64,000 bases of DNA from Akkermansiaceae bacterium (GTDB lineage Bacteria; Verrucomicrobiota; Verrucomicrobiia; Verrucomicrobiales; Akkermansiaceae): assembly GCA_022424905.1 (NCBI GenBank), contig JAKMGP010000029.1, positions 20,635-84,634 of the forward strand, read 5' to 3'. Each line of letters starts with the position of its first letter. Position 1 is the first letter of the stretch. The translations under genes and the position numbers were made by a program. Of the stretch, positions 1 to 8,405 are shown piece after piece. The notes under the pieces were generated by a model. That model was given only the letters and a program-made list of their open reading frames with translations. It did no database searches and was not told the DNA's origin.

Positions 1-188
1 AAAGCATTCGAGTGATCCAGTTCACGATAATCCACTACCGATTTTGCCGGAGTAATTTTGCTTTCGGGGATCAACCCTGATTTACCGCTCGCCATCAGCT
101 GGCAAGCTCGAACAAAGGCTAAAATTGCGGAGTGCATGACTCCGTTTTCTTGCATTTTCTGGCGGATTTGATCGACAGGAGGGTTCAT
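1..188 (-). CDS. UTP-glucose-1-phosphate uridylyltransferase, N-terminal fragment
   Basis: A gene enters at the left edge and is read leftwards from an ATG at 188; only the first 62 codons are visible and they hold no stop. The peptide starts MNPPVDQIRQKMQ and contains GLIPESKITP, which resembles the segment just ahead of the catalytic core of the eukaryotic-type (UDPGP) uridylyltransferases that make UDP-glucose from UTP and glucose-1-phosphate. The glycine-rich nucleotide-binding loop lies outside the window, so the assignment rests on this short N-terminal match. The gene is divergent from rpoN across about 125 bases. No convincing ribosome binding site precedes the ATG. Confidence 0.55.
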   Translation of the reverse strand, partial: MNPPVDQIRQKMQENGVMHSAILAFVRACQLMASGKSGLIPESKITPAKSVVDYRELDHSNA

Positions 189-251
189 AAGCTTTTACGA
201 CCCCTTCTTCGCAAAAACACGAGGCTCGTAAAAGAAATTTTCCGTAAACTT

Positions 252-266
252 TGGCACAAATTCTGC
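252..266 (+). promoter_or_regulatory. Possible sigma-54 promoter ahead of rpoN
   Basis: TGGCAC (252-257), five bases, then CTGC (263-266) has the -24/-12 spacing of a sigma-54 promoter, with one mismatch (C for T) in the -12 element. It sits about 50 bases before the rpoN start codon. If used, rpoN would contribute to its own transcription. No enhancer-binding-protein site was identified. Confidence 0.35.
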
Positions 267-313
267 TTACACCTTTACAGGTTAGGGCTTCTAGGTAATT
301 CTTGAGCGTAGCC

Positions 314-1720
314 ATGGCAGAAGCCTCACTTCAACATTCGCTAAATCAGCAACAAAACTTTGCCCCACAAATGCGGCAGAGCCTGGAGATCCTGCAAGCT
401 AACACTCTTGAGTTAGGCCAGTTACTTCACCAGGCCATGGAGACCAACCCCGTCCTTGAAGACGTCACGGAGCACGAATCACTCGACGAAATCACAGACA
501 CAGAAACTGAGGACCCCGATAACTACGACGATTGGCAGGAAAGTTATGACGATGATATGCGTGAGCTCTCAATCATGGAACGCCGTAACCAAGGCATGGG
601 ACAGGACGCCATTGAAGCTCGCGAACACTTTTACAACTCGATCGTCTCCCCCCTGACTCTACAAGAGCATTTAACTGAGCAGATTCGAGAAAGTGGACTT
701 TCAGCAGAACACCAAGGAGACGCAAAAATCATTGTTGGAAATCTCACAGACCATGGCTATCTCGATTCATCTCTTCAAGATCTTGCAATCAACCTTCAAA
801 TTCCCCTCGAACGGCTTGAGGATGCTCTTGCCACTATCCAAAATTTTGACCCCGCAGGAGTTGGAGCTGCTGACCTGCGAGAATGCCTTCTTCTCCAGCT
901 TGATCACCTAGGCCTGGGAGCCGGACTTGAAGCAGAACTTGTTGATGAATACCTCGATGAAATTGCCCGCAACCATTTTCCCCAGCTGGCAAAAAAGCTT
1001 AATCTCCCTCTCGATACAATCATTGAAGCCATCAACCATATTCGCACACTTGATCCATCCCCCGGATCACGCTTTCAAAATAACGGAAACCCCTATGTTC
1101 AGCCCGACGTCGAAATCAAACCAGGAGAGTTCGGTAACTGGACACCAAGCCTAACCGGCAGCTACCTCCCACGACTCCGCATCAACGACGAATACAAGGA
1201 CCTCCTCTCGAGTTCAGGCGACGATCGCAAAACCCGAAACTACTTACGCAATCAGATCCGAGACGGTCGGGCCGTCATTCGCGCGATTGACCAGAGACAA
1301 GAAACAATACTCGCGATTGCGCGTGAGATCGTCGACCGGCAAAAACCCTTTCTAGAAAGGGGCACCCGCCACCTCAAGCCCATGACCATGAACGAGATCG
1401 CGGAGGTGATTGGCGTTCACCCCACGACCGTTTCGCGAGCGGTCGCCGGGAAGTATATTGACACTCCACACGGACTCATGGAGATGCGCAAATTTTTTGC
1501 AACGGGCTACCAAACGTCCGACGGTAAAGACGTCTCCAATGAAGGTGTTCGGGAAGCTTTACAAGAACTCATCACAAGCGAGGACAGCAGCAAGCCCCTT
1601 TCTGACTCTAAGCTCGAGAAGCTACTCAACGAGCAGGGAATTAAGGTCGCGCGCCGAACCGTCGCAAAGTATCGCGAACAACTCAGCATCTTACCCTCAC
1701 ACTTGCGCAAGAAATACTAG
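314..1720 (+). CDS. rpoN: RNA polymerase sigma-54 factor RpoN
   Basis: This is the alternative sigma factor that directs RNA polymerase to -24/-12 promoters and needs an AAA+ activator to open them. The layout is complete: a glutamine-rich region I at the N terminus (LNQQQNFAPQMRQSLEILQ), an acidic stretch at about 45-85, the core-binding domain, a helix-turn-helix around 362-387 (MNEIAEVIGVHPTTVSRAV), and the diagnostic RpoN box ARRTVAKYRE about 15 residues from the C-terminal end. The ATG at 314 gives 468 residues and starts like other family members; an in-frame TTG at 302 is possible but less likely. A near-consensus sigma-54 promoter lies upstream, and a very good one precedes glnB in this window, so at least one target is visible. 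mrp follows 31 bases downstream on the same strand. Confidence 0.97.
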   Translation: MAEASLQHSLNQQQNFAPQMRQSLEILQANTLELGQLLHQAMETNPVLEDVTEHESLDEITDTETEDPDNYDDWQESYDDDMRELSIMERRNQGMGQDAIEAREHFYNSIVSPLTLQEHLTEQIRESGLSAEHQGDAKIIVGNLTDHGYLDSSLQDLAINLQIPLERLEDALATIQNFDPAGVGAADLRECLLLQLDHLGLGAGLEAELVDEYLDEIARNHFPQLAKKLNLPLDTIIEAINHIRTLDPSPGSRFQNNGNPYVQPDVEIKPGEFGNWTPSLTGSYLPRLRINDEYKDLLSSSGDDRKTRNYLRNQIRDGRAVIRAIDQRQETILAIAREIVDRQKPFLERGTRHLKPMTMNEIAEVIGVHPTTVSRAVAGKYIDTPHGLMEMRKFFATGYQTSDGKDVSNEGVREALQELITSEDSSKPLSDSKLEKLLNEQGIKVARRTVAKYREQLSILPSHLRKKY

Positions 1721-1751
1721 CGGTCCGAGCACGCCGCGCTAACCTTGTCAC

Positions 1752-2795
1752 ATGACAAGCGAAGAGATCAGCAAAGCCCTCGGTGAGGTGAAATACCCAG
1801 GATTTTCACGAGACATTATTTCATTTGGCCTCGTGAAAAACTGTGAAATAGAAAACGACACTGCGGTGGTAAAAATACAGATCCAGACACAGGATCCAAA
1901 AATACCCCAAAAAATCTTTGAAGACTGTCACACCATTCTCGACCCGCTCATGGGAGACCCCGCGAAAGTGCGCATTGAGATCGATGTTCAAAGCCCCACC
2001 TCTTCGGGAGAAGCTTCCACCGGTTCAAGTTCGCTACCAGGGGTCAAAAGAATTATCGCGGTCGGATCTGGCAAAGGCGGCGTTGGGAAATCCACCGTCT
2101 CAAGCAACTTAGCCATCGCCCTCTCAAAACAAGGACTCAAAGTCGGACTGTTAGATTGTGACCTTTATGGCCCGTCAGTCCCCTTAATGTTTGGAGTCCC
2201 CCATCATCAACCACAGGCCGACAGCGAGGATCGCATTATTCCAATTGAAGCTCATGGTCTAAAACTCATGTCGATGGGATTCCTTCTTAGCGATAACTCC
2301 CCCGTGATTGTTCGAGGCCCACTGGCTAACCGCTATACTCAGCAATTTCTACAGCAAGTCGCTTGGGGCGAGCTCGACATTCTCGTTCTAGATCTGCCGC
2401 CCGGGACAGGAGACATCCAACTCACCCTCGTTCAAACCGTCTCACTAGACGGCGCGATCATTGTCACAACTCCTCAAGAAGTAGCGATGATCGACGCCCG
2501 CAAGGCCGTCTCAATGTTCGCCAAGGTCAACGTCCCCATTTTGGGCATCATCGAAAACATGTCCTATTTCGAATGCGATCACGGCAAGCGCTACCACCTA
2601 TTCGGCGAGGGTGGAGCCCAACGTGAATGCGATCGGATTAAAGTCCCTCTCCTTGGCCAAATCCCCCTCGAACCGATCATTGGCAAACGGTGTGACGGGG
2701 GCGATCCAACCGCTCTCTTAAGCCCTTCTGAATCCAAGGCATCAGCAGCGTTCCATAATGTTGCACAGACTCTTCTTGATCACGTTTCCGCTTAG
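1752..2795 (+). CDS. mrp: Mrp/ApbC iron-sulfur cluster carrier ATPase
   Basis: A P-loop ATPase of the Mrp/NBP35 family that carries and delivers Fe-S clusters in the cytoplasm. Residues 1-80 form the MIP18/DUF59 domain. The deviant Walker A GSGKGGVGKS is at 105-114, and DLPPGTGD follows in the ATPase domain. The length of 347 residues is normal for the bacterial fusion form. One oddity: after ENMSYF the usual CxxC pair is only C-D-H-G, so the second cluster-binding cysteine is missing; members without the full pair exist, so function may be kept by another ligand. The gene follows rpoN closely and could be cotranscribed. Confidence 0.93.
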   Translation: MTSEEISKALGEVKYPGFSRDIISFGLVKNCEIENDTAVVKIQIQTQDPKIPQKIFEDCHTILDPLMGDPAKVRIEIDVQSPTSSGEASTGSSSLPGVKRIIAVGSGKGGVGKSTVSSNLAIALSKQGLKVGLLDCDLYGPSVPLMFGVPHHQPQADSEDRIIPIEAHGLKLMSMGFLLSDNSPVIVRGPLANRYTQQFLQQVAWGELDILVLDLPPGTGDIQLTLVQTVSLDGAIIVTTPQEVAMIDARKAVSMFAKVNVPILGIIENMSYFECDHGKRYHLFGEGGAQRECDRIKVPLLGQIPLEPIIGKRCDGGDPTALLSPSESKASAAFHNVAQTLLDHVSA

Positions 2796-2860
2796 AATCG
2801 AAAGAATGGTTTCTTTTATTGGCACACCTTAGCTTGTTCTGCTAAATCTTTCCCCATCTT

Positions 2861-3775
2861 ATGAAAAGACGTCAATTCACTCAAATGACTGGTGCCTCGA
2901 TTTTTGCCATGACTGGCTCATCAGCTTTGGCACAAAAAGCAGCCGCAAAGGGTGCTCCCTTCGCAGCAAAATTTGCACCCCACCCCGGACTCCTCTTCGG
3001 AGGAAAAGGCAAGAAACTCAGCTACGTCGATCAGCTCAAATTGGCCCATGATCTCGGCTTCCGTGCTTGGGAAGACAATGGACTAAAGGGCCAAAAGAAT
3101 GAAACGATTGAACAGATCGCCGAATTCATGCGGGATAAGAAAATGGATCTCGGAGTCTGCGTAATTACCGGCGGAGCCGGCGCTATGTTCAACAAGCCAA
3201 CTGACGAACAAAAAGAAAAGGTTAAAGCAGAACTCGAGCGTGGGATCGAAGTCGCTAAAATCACAGGGCAAACGAACATGACCATGATCCCTGGCGCTCG
3301 TGACAAATCAATGACCCGCGAGGAGCAAATTAAAGCTTCAGTAGACAACATGAAGCTCTGCTGTGACCTCGTTGAAGAACATGGAATCATCATGGCTCAA
3401 GAACCTCTTTCCCACAATGTCCGCGGTGGCGAGCCCCTCATTCGCTCATTTGCTGATGGCCACCTTCTGTGCAAGCTCGTGAACCGACCTTCTTGTAAAT
3501 TACTTGCGGATTTCTACCATGAAGGGCAAATCGGTAATGGCGATAAACTCGTGGCAAATGCCGAAGCAGTTTGGGACCAAGTGAGCTACATCCAATACGG
3601 CGCCTCACCAGGCCGAAAAGAGCCAGGCACAGGAAAACTCGACTACGTTGCAGTGACCAAGTTCCTCCGCAAAAAGGGCTTCACTGGAGTCATTGGCATG
3701 GAGCACGGCGCCAGCAAAAAAGGCCAAGAAGGTCTCGATGCTCTCATGGCTGCCTATCGTAAGATCGACGCTTAA
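2861..3775 (+). CDS. Tat-exported hydroxypyruvate-isomerase-like TIM-barrel protein
   Basis: The protein starts with a twin-arginine signal (MKRRQFTQMTG..., cleavage probably after ALAQ near residue 25), so it is predicted to fold in the cytoplasm and be exported. The rest is a xylose-isomerase-like/AP-endonuclease-2 TIM barrel resembling hydroxypyruvate isomerases and other sugar-phosphate isomerases or epimerases, with metal-ligand candidates in MAQEPLSHN, LLADFYHEGQ and GMEHGASKKG. Exported members of this family are abundant in planctomycetes and verrucomicrobia, and the substrate is usually unknown. At 304 residues it is complete. It stands alone: mrp ends 65 bases before and a rho-independent terminator follows the stop. 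Confidence 0.85.
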   Translation: MKRRQFTQMTGASIFAMTGSSALAQKAAAKGAPFAAKFAPHPGLLFGGKGKKLSYVDQLKLAHDLGFRAWEDNGLKGQKNETIEQIAEFMRDKKMDLGVCVITGGAGAMFNKPTDEQKEKVKAELERGIEVAKITGQTNMTMIPGARDKSMTREEQIKASVDNMKLCCDLVEEHGIIMAQEPLSHNVRGGEPLIRSFADGHLLCKLVNRPSCKLLADFYHEGQIGNGDKLVANAEAVWDQVSYIQYGASPGRKEPGTGKLDYVAVTKFLRKKGFTGVIGMEHGASKKGQEGLDALMAAYRKIDA

Positions 3776-3796
3776 AAAGAAACCTTTCTAACCAAG

Positions 3797-3829
3797 AACC
3801 GCCTTAGTCTAAAGCTGAGGCGGTTTTTT
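3797..3829 (+). terminator. Rho-independent terminator
   Basis: AACCGCCTTAG, a seven-base loop and CTGAGGCGGTT form a strong stem with one G-U pair, followed directly by a T-run. It lies 21 bases after the stop of the TIM-barrel gene and ends that transcript. Confidence 0.88.
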
Positions 3830-3846
3830 CATCCTCTCCCCGGATC

Positions 3847-4170
3847 CTATTCGAAAGGATACTTCTTTTGGTAAGCCTCAAGCTTTTCCTCGGCTTCCTT
3901 TTCACTTTTAGTAAGGACTTTCAATTCCTCCTCAAGGGCTGTAACTGCAGCTTTTGTTTCCTCAAGTTGCTTTTGGAGATCCTCAACTGACACCTCCAGC
4001 TTTTTCACTTTGATCTTGGCCATCTCAGCCCTCAACTTCTTAAGCTCATCTTCAAGAGATTTTAATGCTACCTTCTCTTCTTCGAGCTGCTTCATCTCGG
4101 GCGAATCCTTAACATCCTGACAAGCGACCATCGAGAGAAGGACCAAAACGAAAATGACGGCATTAGACAT
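3847..4170 (-). CDS. Small coiled-coil lipoprotein
   Basis: A 107-residue protein whose first 18 residues form a signal peptide ending in a lipobox-like SMVAC, so it is probably lipid-anchored. The remainder is almost wholly charged (E, K, L) heptad-like sequence, for example VEDLQKQLEETKAAVTALEEEL, predicting one long coiled coil. No enzymatic motif is seen. Similar features occur in the lipoprotein encoded at 4781-5725 on the same strand, separated from it by the DUF5069 gene. Function unknown; a structural or spacer role in the envelope is inference only. Confidence 0.75.
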   Translation of the reverse strand: MSNAVIFVLVLLSMVACQDVKDSPEMKQLEEEKVALKSLEDELKKLRAEMAKIKVKKLEVSVEDLQKQLEETKAAVTALEEELKVLTKSEKEAEEKLEAYQKKYPFE

Positions 4171-4269
4171 ACCTCAAAGAATGCCTAAGAGACTGATCAA
4201 GTCAAACTCAACCCACTCTTTCCTTCTGGCCAATTGACAAGCCCGCCTTCCTTGCAAAACTCTCCCAGT

Positions 4270-4809
4270 ATGACCTGGGACGAAAAATTTAACGAACTCT
4301 TTAACCGCTGCCTCTCCGCCTACCAAAAAGGCAATTCAGATTTCATGAGCTACTACACTCCAAATGATCATGAATTCCTTGCTAGTATTGGCTATAAACC
4401 CCGCGAACTCTTTGATTTTGTTGAGGACCACGCTGACGAGGGACTGCCTGCCAAATCGACAGCCCTTCTCGTAGCCGCGGTCCGGCGAGACTATTTTCTA
4501 GCCGTTCAAAGTGGCAAAACGAGCCCAAGAGTAATCTCCCGCGGTGATGTTCCATCTTTCAGTGAAACATTTGAAGGATTCGCTTACCTTCCACGTATCG
4601 TCGCCAAAGCCGAAGCAAAGTTGCGCGGCGAACTTGATCCCGACATGATGTTTGGTTGTGGTGGGGACCGAAAATTTCTCCGTGAAAATGGAGAAATCAA
4701 TCCCGCTGATTTTCTACGACACGTCTGGGCCGCGGCTGGCGACCTCTCGAAAGTTACTGAATTTGTGAAAAAACAAAACACTAGCCCCCCGGCCTCTGCA
4801 TCTTCTTAA
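4270..4809 (+). CDS. DUF5069 domain protein
   Basis: A soluble protein of 179 residues with the pattern of DUF5069: an alpha-helical N-terminal part, then FAYLPRIVAKAEAKLRGEL and the FGCGGDRKFLRENG segment, followed by NPADFLRHVW. The family is frequent in verrucomicrobia and has no known function. I chose the ATG at 4270 (MTWDEKFNEL); an upstream in-frame TTG at 4234 would add a proline-rich tail unlike the family. The last 29 bases overlap, tail to tail, the gene on the other strand. Confidence 0.75.
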   Translation: MTWDEKFNELFNRCLSAYQKGNSDFMSYYTPNDHEFLASIGYKPRELFDFVEDHADEGLPAKSTALLVAAVRRDYFLAVQSGKTSPRVISRGDVPSFSETFEGFAYLPRIVAKAEAKLRGELDPDMMFGCGGDRKFLRENGEINPADFLRHVWAAAGDLSKVTEFVKKQNTSPPASASS

Positions 4810-5725
4810 GATCCTCCTCCTCGGATCTCAAGCGCGCGATCACTAAATGACCATCCGAGTTGAGATCATTCAATTTTTGAGCCTTGTCCCGATACATTTG
4901 GGAATACCCCAATGCTTTTTCTCTTCGTTTATTGCTACGTGCGAGGGAGTAATCACGTTGCCACTGAGATGATCGCGACTTGAGGTCTTGAATTTTCAGA
5001 AGTCGTAAATTCATAGAGTTCTCGATAGTTTGAACTTCGACTTGGATATCTTTCAAACGCTTCGCGATAGCCTTTTGAGCAGCTTCGCTCTTGCGATCGG
5101 CCAAACCTTCTTTCCACTCTTTGTAGCGCTCCTCTCTTACTTTTGCATTATCCCTCAATTGAGCCCGATGAGCTTCGGCTTCCTCCTCGCTCATTTGTAG
5201 CATTTCCCTGACCTTTTTCGGAATTTCGCTGATGGGAACTGATTGGGGGCCCGAGCTCTGGTAAATACGGATTTCAACCGGATTTACCGACAGGACCCTA
5301 ACCTCCTTATAACCTTCTCCCATGGTCGTTGAAAGATCGAGATTCTTCCCCACAACCTCTTTTCTGACCTTCGCACGATATTTCGCCTGATAGTCCTCAA
5401 ACCCCAATTCACTCTCTTCCAAGGATGCTCTAACTTCGTCAATCAATGACGTCACATTCTCCAAGGTCTTTGTGACATTGGAAATAGCTTCATTAATTTC
5501 TCCAGCCTTTTTAAGATCTTCTTCCGCCGCCTTCAGCTCAGCAAGCTTAGCCTTGGCTGTATCAATAAACTTCCTGGTCGATTTTTTATCGAACTCGACT
5601 CCTGCAAGGTTAGCTTTCACTTGCTCAAGATCCACCTTCTTCTCGTCTTCAAGACACCCAACAAAAAAGAAGCAAGATGCAAGCAAACCCAATGATCTGA
5701 TTAGGGAATGTAATTTAGAATTCAT
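4781..5725 (-). CDS. Coiled-coil lipoprotein of unknown function
   Basis: 314 residues beginning MNSKLHSLIRSLGLLASC and a lipobox FFVGC at about 20-24, so a predicted lipoprotein. Two charged coiled-coil segments (about 30-120 and 180-310) flank a small globular part around 125-165 with VLSVNPVEIRIYQSSGPQSVPISEIP, which looks like a beta-rich SH3-like patch. No catalytic motif is visible. It is convergent with, and overlaps by 29 bases, the DUF5069 gene. A possible partner is the smaller coiled-coil lipoprotein at 3847-4170. Confidence 0.75.
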   Translation of the reverse strand: MNSKLHSLIRSLGLLASCFFFVGCLEDEKKVDLEQVKANLAGVEFDKKSTRKFIDTAKAKLAELKAAEEDLKKAGEINEAISNVTKTLENVTSLIDEVRASLEESELGFEDYQAKYRAKVRKEVVGKNLDLSTTMGEGYKEVRVLSVNPVEIRIYQSSGPQSVPISEIPKKVREMLQMSEEEAEAHRAQLRDNAKVREERYKEWKEGLADRKSEAAQKAIAKRLKDIQVEVQTIENSMNLRLLKIQDLKSRSSQWQRDYSLARSNKRREKALGYSQMYRDKAQKLNDLNSDGHLVIARLRSEEEDLKKMQRPGG

Positions 5726-5794
5726 GATTCTCCTAACTTAAGCAATAAACCCCACTGATCAAGAACCATCAGAAGATGATTTTTTTCCGATTTA

Positions 5795-6448
5795 ATGCAA
5801 AGAATCGACACTAGCGAATCAGCCTGCCAAACTCTGCGGATGCGCGACTATCAAGGAGAGGAAATTTTGGTTATCTCACGTCAACTCTTTGACGAATTGG
5901 GATGTTTTCAAGGAATCAAAACTGATGTCGCCGGATACCTTGAAGCCATTCTTGATCCAGCAAACAACTTCTTCATGGATCGTGGCAAAGCCGAAAATGA
6001 CCCTTCCTTCAAACAAATCATTCCTTACGCCTTATTCCACCACAACGGAAAATATCTCCATTACACTCGGGGGGAAAGCGGCGGAGAAAGCCGTCTCCAC
6101 GCCCAAGGGTCCGTTGGTGTCGGCGGCCATATTAACCCAGTCGACGAAAGAGCCGACCCACTTGGGAAGGCGACCTACCTAGCAGGTGTGGAGCGCGAAA
6201 TCGACGAGGAACTCAATATCACAGGTGGTCACAAAAACAGGATCGTCGGGCTCCTAAATGACGATAGCAATGACGTCGGCAAAGTTCACCTTGGGGTCGT
6301 CCATATCTTCGATCTCGAATCGGAAGACGTGACATCGGCGGAAGACGCCCTCGCCAACCTAGCTTTTCAGTCTTCTGAAGACCTCACAGGTAAGCTACAC
6401 GGCTCCCTCGAAACATGGTCACGATTTTGTGTCGACGAACTGATCTAG
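5795..6448 (+). CDS. Nudix-like phosphohydrolase
   Basis: A 217-residue cytoplasmic protein with a Nudix-like core. The segment at 110-142 starts GGHIN and ends in REIDEELNI (134-142), matching the REx2EE helix that binds metal in Nudix enzymes; the final glycine of the classic box is an asparagine, and the loop between the first glycine and the helix is longer than usual. This type is annotated as predicted Nudix phosphoesterase; the substrate is unknown. It overlaps the convergent oppF-like gene by four bases. Confidence 0.7.
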   Translation: MQRIDTSESACQTLRMRDYQGEEILVISRQLFDELGCFQGIKTDVAGYLEAILDPANNFFMDRGKAENDPSFKQIIPYALFHHNGKYLHYTRGESGGESRLHAQGSVGVGGHINPVDERADPLGKATYLAGVEREIDEELNITGGHKNRIVGLLNDDSNDVGKVHLGVVHIFDLESEDVTSAEDALANLAFQSSEDLTGKLHGSLETWSRFCVDELI

Positions 6449-7431
6449 TCGACGCAGCAAGGACACTTTTGCACCCAATGATTTGGCGCAATTTCGACAA
6501 ATGGTAATTCTCGCCCTACACTTTCGGAGTATCGAGCATGGTTCACTCGGTGACCAAAGGCGCAACCTTTAGGGGGATCAATTGGACTAGGAACATCGCC
6601 GTCTAACACAACCCGCTCCCGCTCAGCTGTGGGGTCGGGAGTAGGAATAGCCGACAAGAGCGCTTTCGTGTAGGCATGCCGGGGATTGTTATAAATTTCA
6701 TCAGCAGGAGCCAACTCCACGATCTTACCAAGATACATGACCGCAATCCGATCGCTCATGTGTTTAACTACTGCCAAATCGTGGGCGATGAAAAGGTAGG
6801 ACATCTCGAAGTCCCGTTGCAGTTCGAGCAAGAGATTCATCACCTGAGACTGAACAGAAACATCAAGAGCTGAAACCGGTTCATCTAGAACGAGGAGATC
6901 CGGATTGAGCGCCAAGGCCCGAGCAATCCCAATCCGCTGCCGCTGACCGCCAGAAAACTCAAAGGGAAATTTGCCTGCTGCATTTTCAGGCAAGCCAACA
7001 CGATTCAAAAGTTCCGCCACCCTTTTCTGAATCGTTACGCGACCACCCATTTTTTGGATCACAAGAGGCTCAGCAACCAATTCGCCCACCGCCATCCGAG
7101 CATCAAGAGATTCTGCCGGATCTTGGAACACCATTTGAAAATCCTGGCGCAGCGGCCGGACCGCCCCCTGCCTCATGTGGGTAATATCGTGGCCCTTAAA
7201 AAAAACCTTCCCACTCGTGGGGCTTAAAAGACGCACCACTGATTTCCCTAAAGTAGATTTTCCACACCCCGATTCACCCACCAGACCCAAAGTTTCGCCA
7301 GAATGGATATCAAAACTCACTCCATCGACCGCTTTCACAGCACCAATTTGCCTCATCATCAATCCACCCCGAACCGGAAAATGCTGGCGAAGATTTTCTA
7401 CTTGAAGAAGTTTGGGGGCATCATCGTTCAT
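6445..7431 (-). CDS. oppF: Peptide ABC transporter ATPase, OppF type
   Basis: One of two ATPases that power the peptide permease encoded upstream on the minus strand. Walker [10 protein letters not shown], the Q-loop QMVFQDP, signature [14 protein letters not shown], Walker B LLVLDEP and the switch histidine HDL are intact. The C terminus carries the oligopeptide/dipeptide extension (oligo_HPY) with GCAFGHR and a terminal CPCC. At 328 residues it is complete. Its start overlaps the oppD-like stop by four bases (ATGA), so the two are translationally coupled. It is the last gene of the five-gene operon 13415-6445. The divergent peptide operon has no ATPases of its own and may also use this subunit. 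Confidence 0.93.
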   Translation of the reverse strand: MNDDAPKLLQVENLRQHFPVRGGLMMRQIGAVKAVDGVSFDIHSGETLGLVGESGCGKSTLGKSVVRLLSPTSGKVFFKGHDITHMRQGAVRPLRQDFQMVFQDPAESLDARMAVGELVAEPLVIQKMGGRVTIQKRVAELLNRVGLPENAAGKFPFEFSGGQRQRIGIARALALNPDLLVLDEPVSALDVSVQSQVMNLLLELQRDFEMSYLFIAHDLAVVKHMSDRIAVMYLGKIVELAPADEIYNNPRHAYTKALLSAIPTPDPTAERERVVLDGDVPSPIDPPKGCAFGHRVNHARYSESVGRELPFVEIAPNHWVQKCPCCVD

Positions 7432-8405
7432 ACCTTAAAACATTGGGGACAAGTTTCCACCCAGTGACCTGGCGTAATCTCACGGTAATCAGGACGTTGT
7501 CGGAGAATCGTAGTATCGTCACGTTCCATTCGCTGACAGAAACGACAACCAGAAACAAAATCCTGAATCGAGGCGACCTGCCCAGGGATCGTATTAAGAT
7601 GACTCTTTCGCTCGCTCTCGATTCGTGGAATCGAGCTAAGGAGCCCTTTTGTATAGGCGTGTTGCGGGTTAGCAAACAGTTCCACTACAGGAGCCCTCTC
7701 AACAATCCGCCCAGCATACATCACCACCACCTCATCACAGTTCTGGGCAATCACCCCAAGATCGTGAGTGATCATCAAAACAGCCATTCCAAGCTTCTGC
7801 TGCATGGATCCGATCAACTCTAAAATCTGAGCCTGCACAGTCACATCAAGAGCAGTTGTCGGTTCATCGGCAATCAAAAGATCAGGCTCACATGCCAAAG
7901 CTATAGCAATCATCACCCGTTGCCTCATTCCACCCGAAAGCTGATGTGGATAACTAGAAATCCGCTTCTCTGGTGCCGGAATTCCAACCGCATCAAGTAA
8001 CTGAACAGCCTTTTGCAACGCTTCTCGTGACGAGATTTTTTCGTGGATCTTCAGAATTTCTACCAACTGCTTACCAATTCGATGAACCGGATTTAAAGCA
8101 GCCATAGGTTCTTGGAAAATCACCCCAATCTCACCTCCACGTATTTTGCGCATCTGGGACCGATCCACTTTACGGAGGTCCTGCCCCTTAAAACTGATCT
8201 CACCTTCAAGGACATTTCCCGACGGTTTGGGAAGGAGGTCAATAATCGACATTGCAGTAACAGTCTTTCCGCAACCTGACTCACCGACCAAGCCAACCGT
8301 CTTTCCTGCCTCCACTGAGAACGAAACCCCATCAACTGCCCTAACCCAACCGGCGTCGGTATCAAAACTGGTGACCAGCCTATCTATTTCCAACAAGCTG
8401 CTCAT
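7428..8405 (-). CDS. oppD: Peptide ABC transporter ATPase, OppD type
   Basis: 325 residues with Walker [11 protein letters not shown]-loop VIFQEPM, signature [15 protein letters not shown], Walker [13 protein letters not shown] and H-loop THD, plus the C-terminal oligo_HPY extension (GCRFCQRM). It pairs with the OppF-type subunit to energise peptide import. The start overlaps the stop of the binding-protein gene by four bases and its own stop overlaps the oppF-like start. In YejABEF systems of enterobacteria the two ATPases are fused in one protein; here they are separate. Confidence 0.93.
   Translation of the reverse strand: MSSLLEIDRLVTSFDTDAGWVRAVDGVSFSVEAGKTVGLVGESGCGKTVTAMSIIDLLPKPSGNVLEGEISFKGQDLRKVDRSQMRKIRGGEIGVIFQEPMAALNPVHRIGKQLVEILKIHEKISSREALQKAVQLLDAVGIPAPEKRISSYPHQLSGGMRQRVMIAIALACEPDLLIADEPTTALDVTVQAQILELIGSMQQKLGMAVLMITHDLGVIAQNCDEVVVMYAGRIVERAPVVELFANPQHAYTKGLLSSIPRIESERKSHLNTIPGQVASIQDFVSGCRFCQRMERDDTTILRQRPDYREITPGHWVETCPQCFKV

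Noticed and set aside
82-315. Minus-strand 77-codon frame near the left edge
   Set aside because: The real minus-strand gene in another frame runs from 188 to the edge and resembles UDP-glucose pyrophosphorylase.
2820-2836. TGGCAC near the TIM-barrel gene as a sigma-54 promoter
   Set aside because: The next TTG lies at the wrong spacing for a -12 element.
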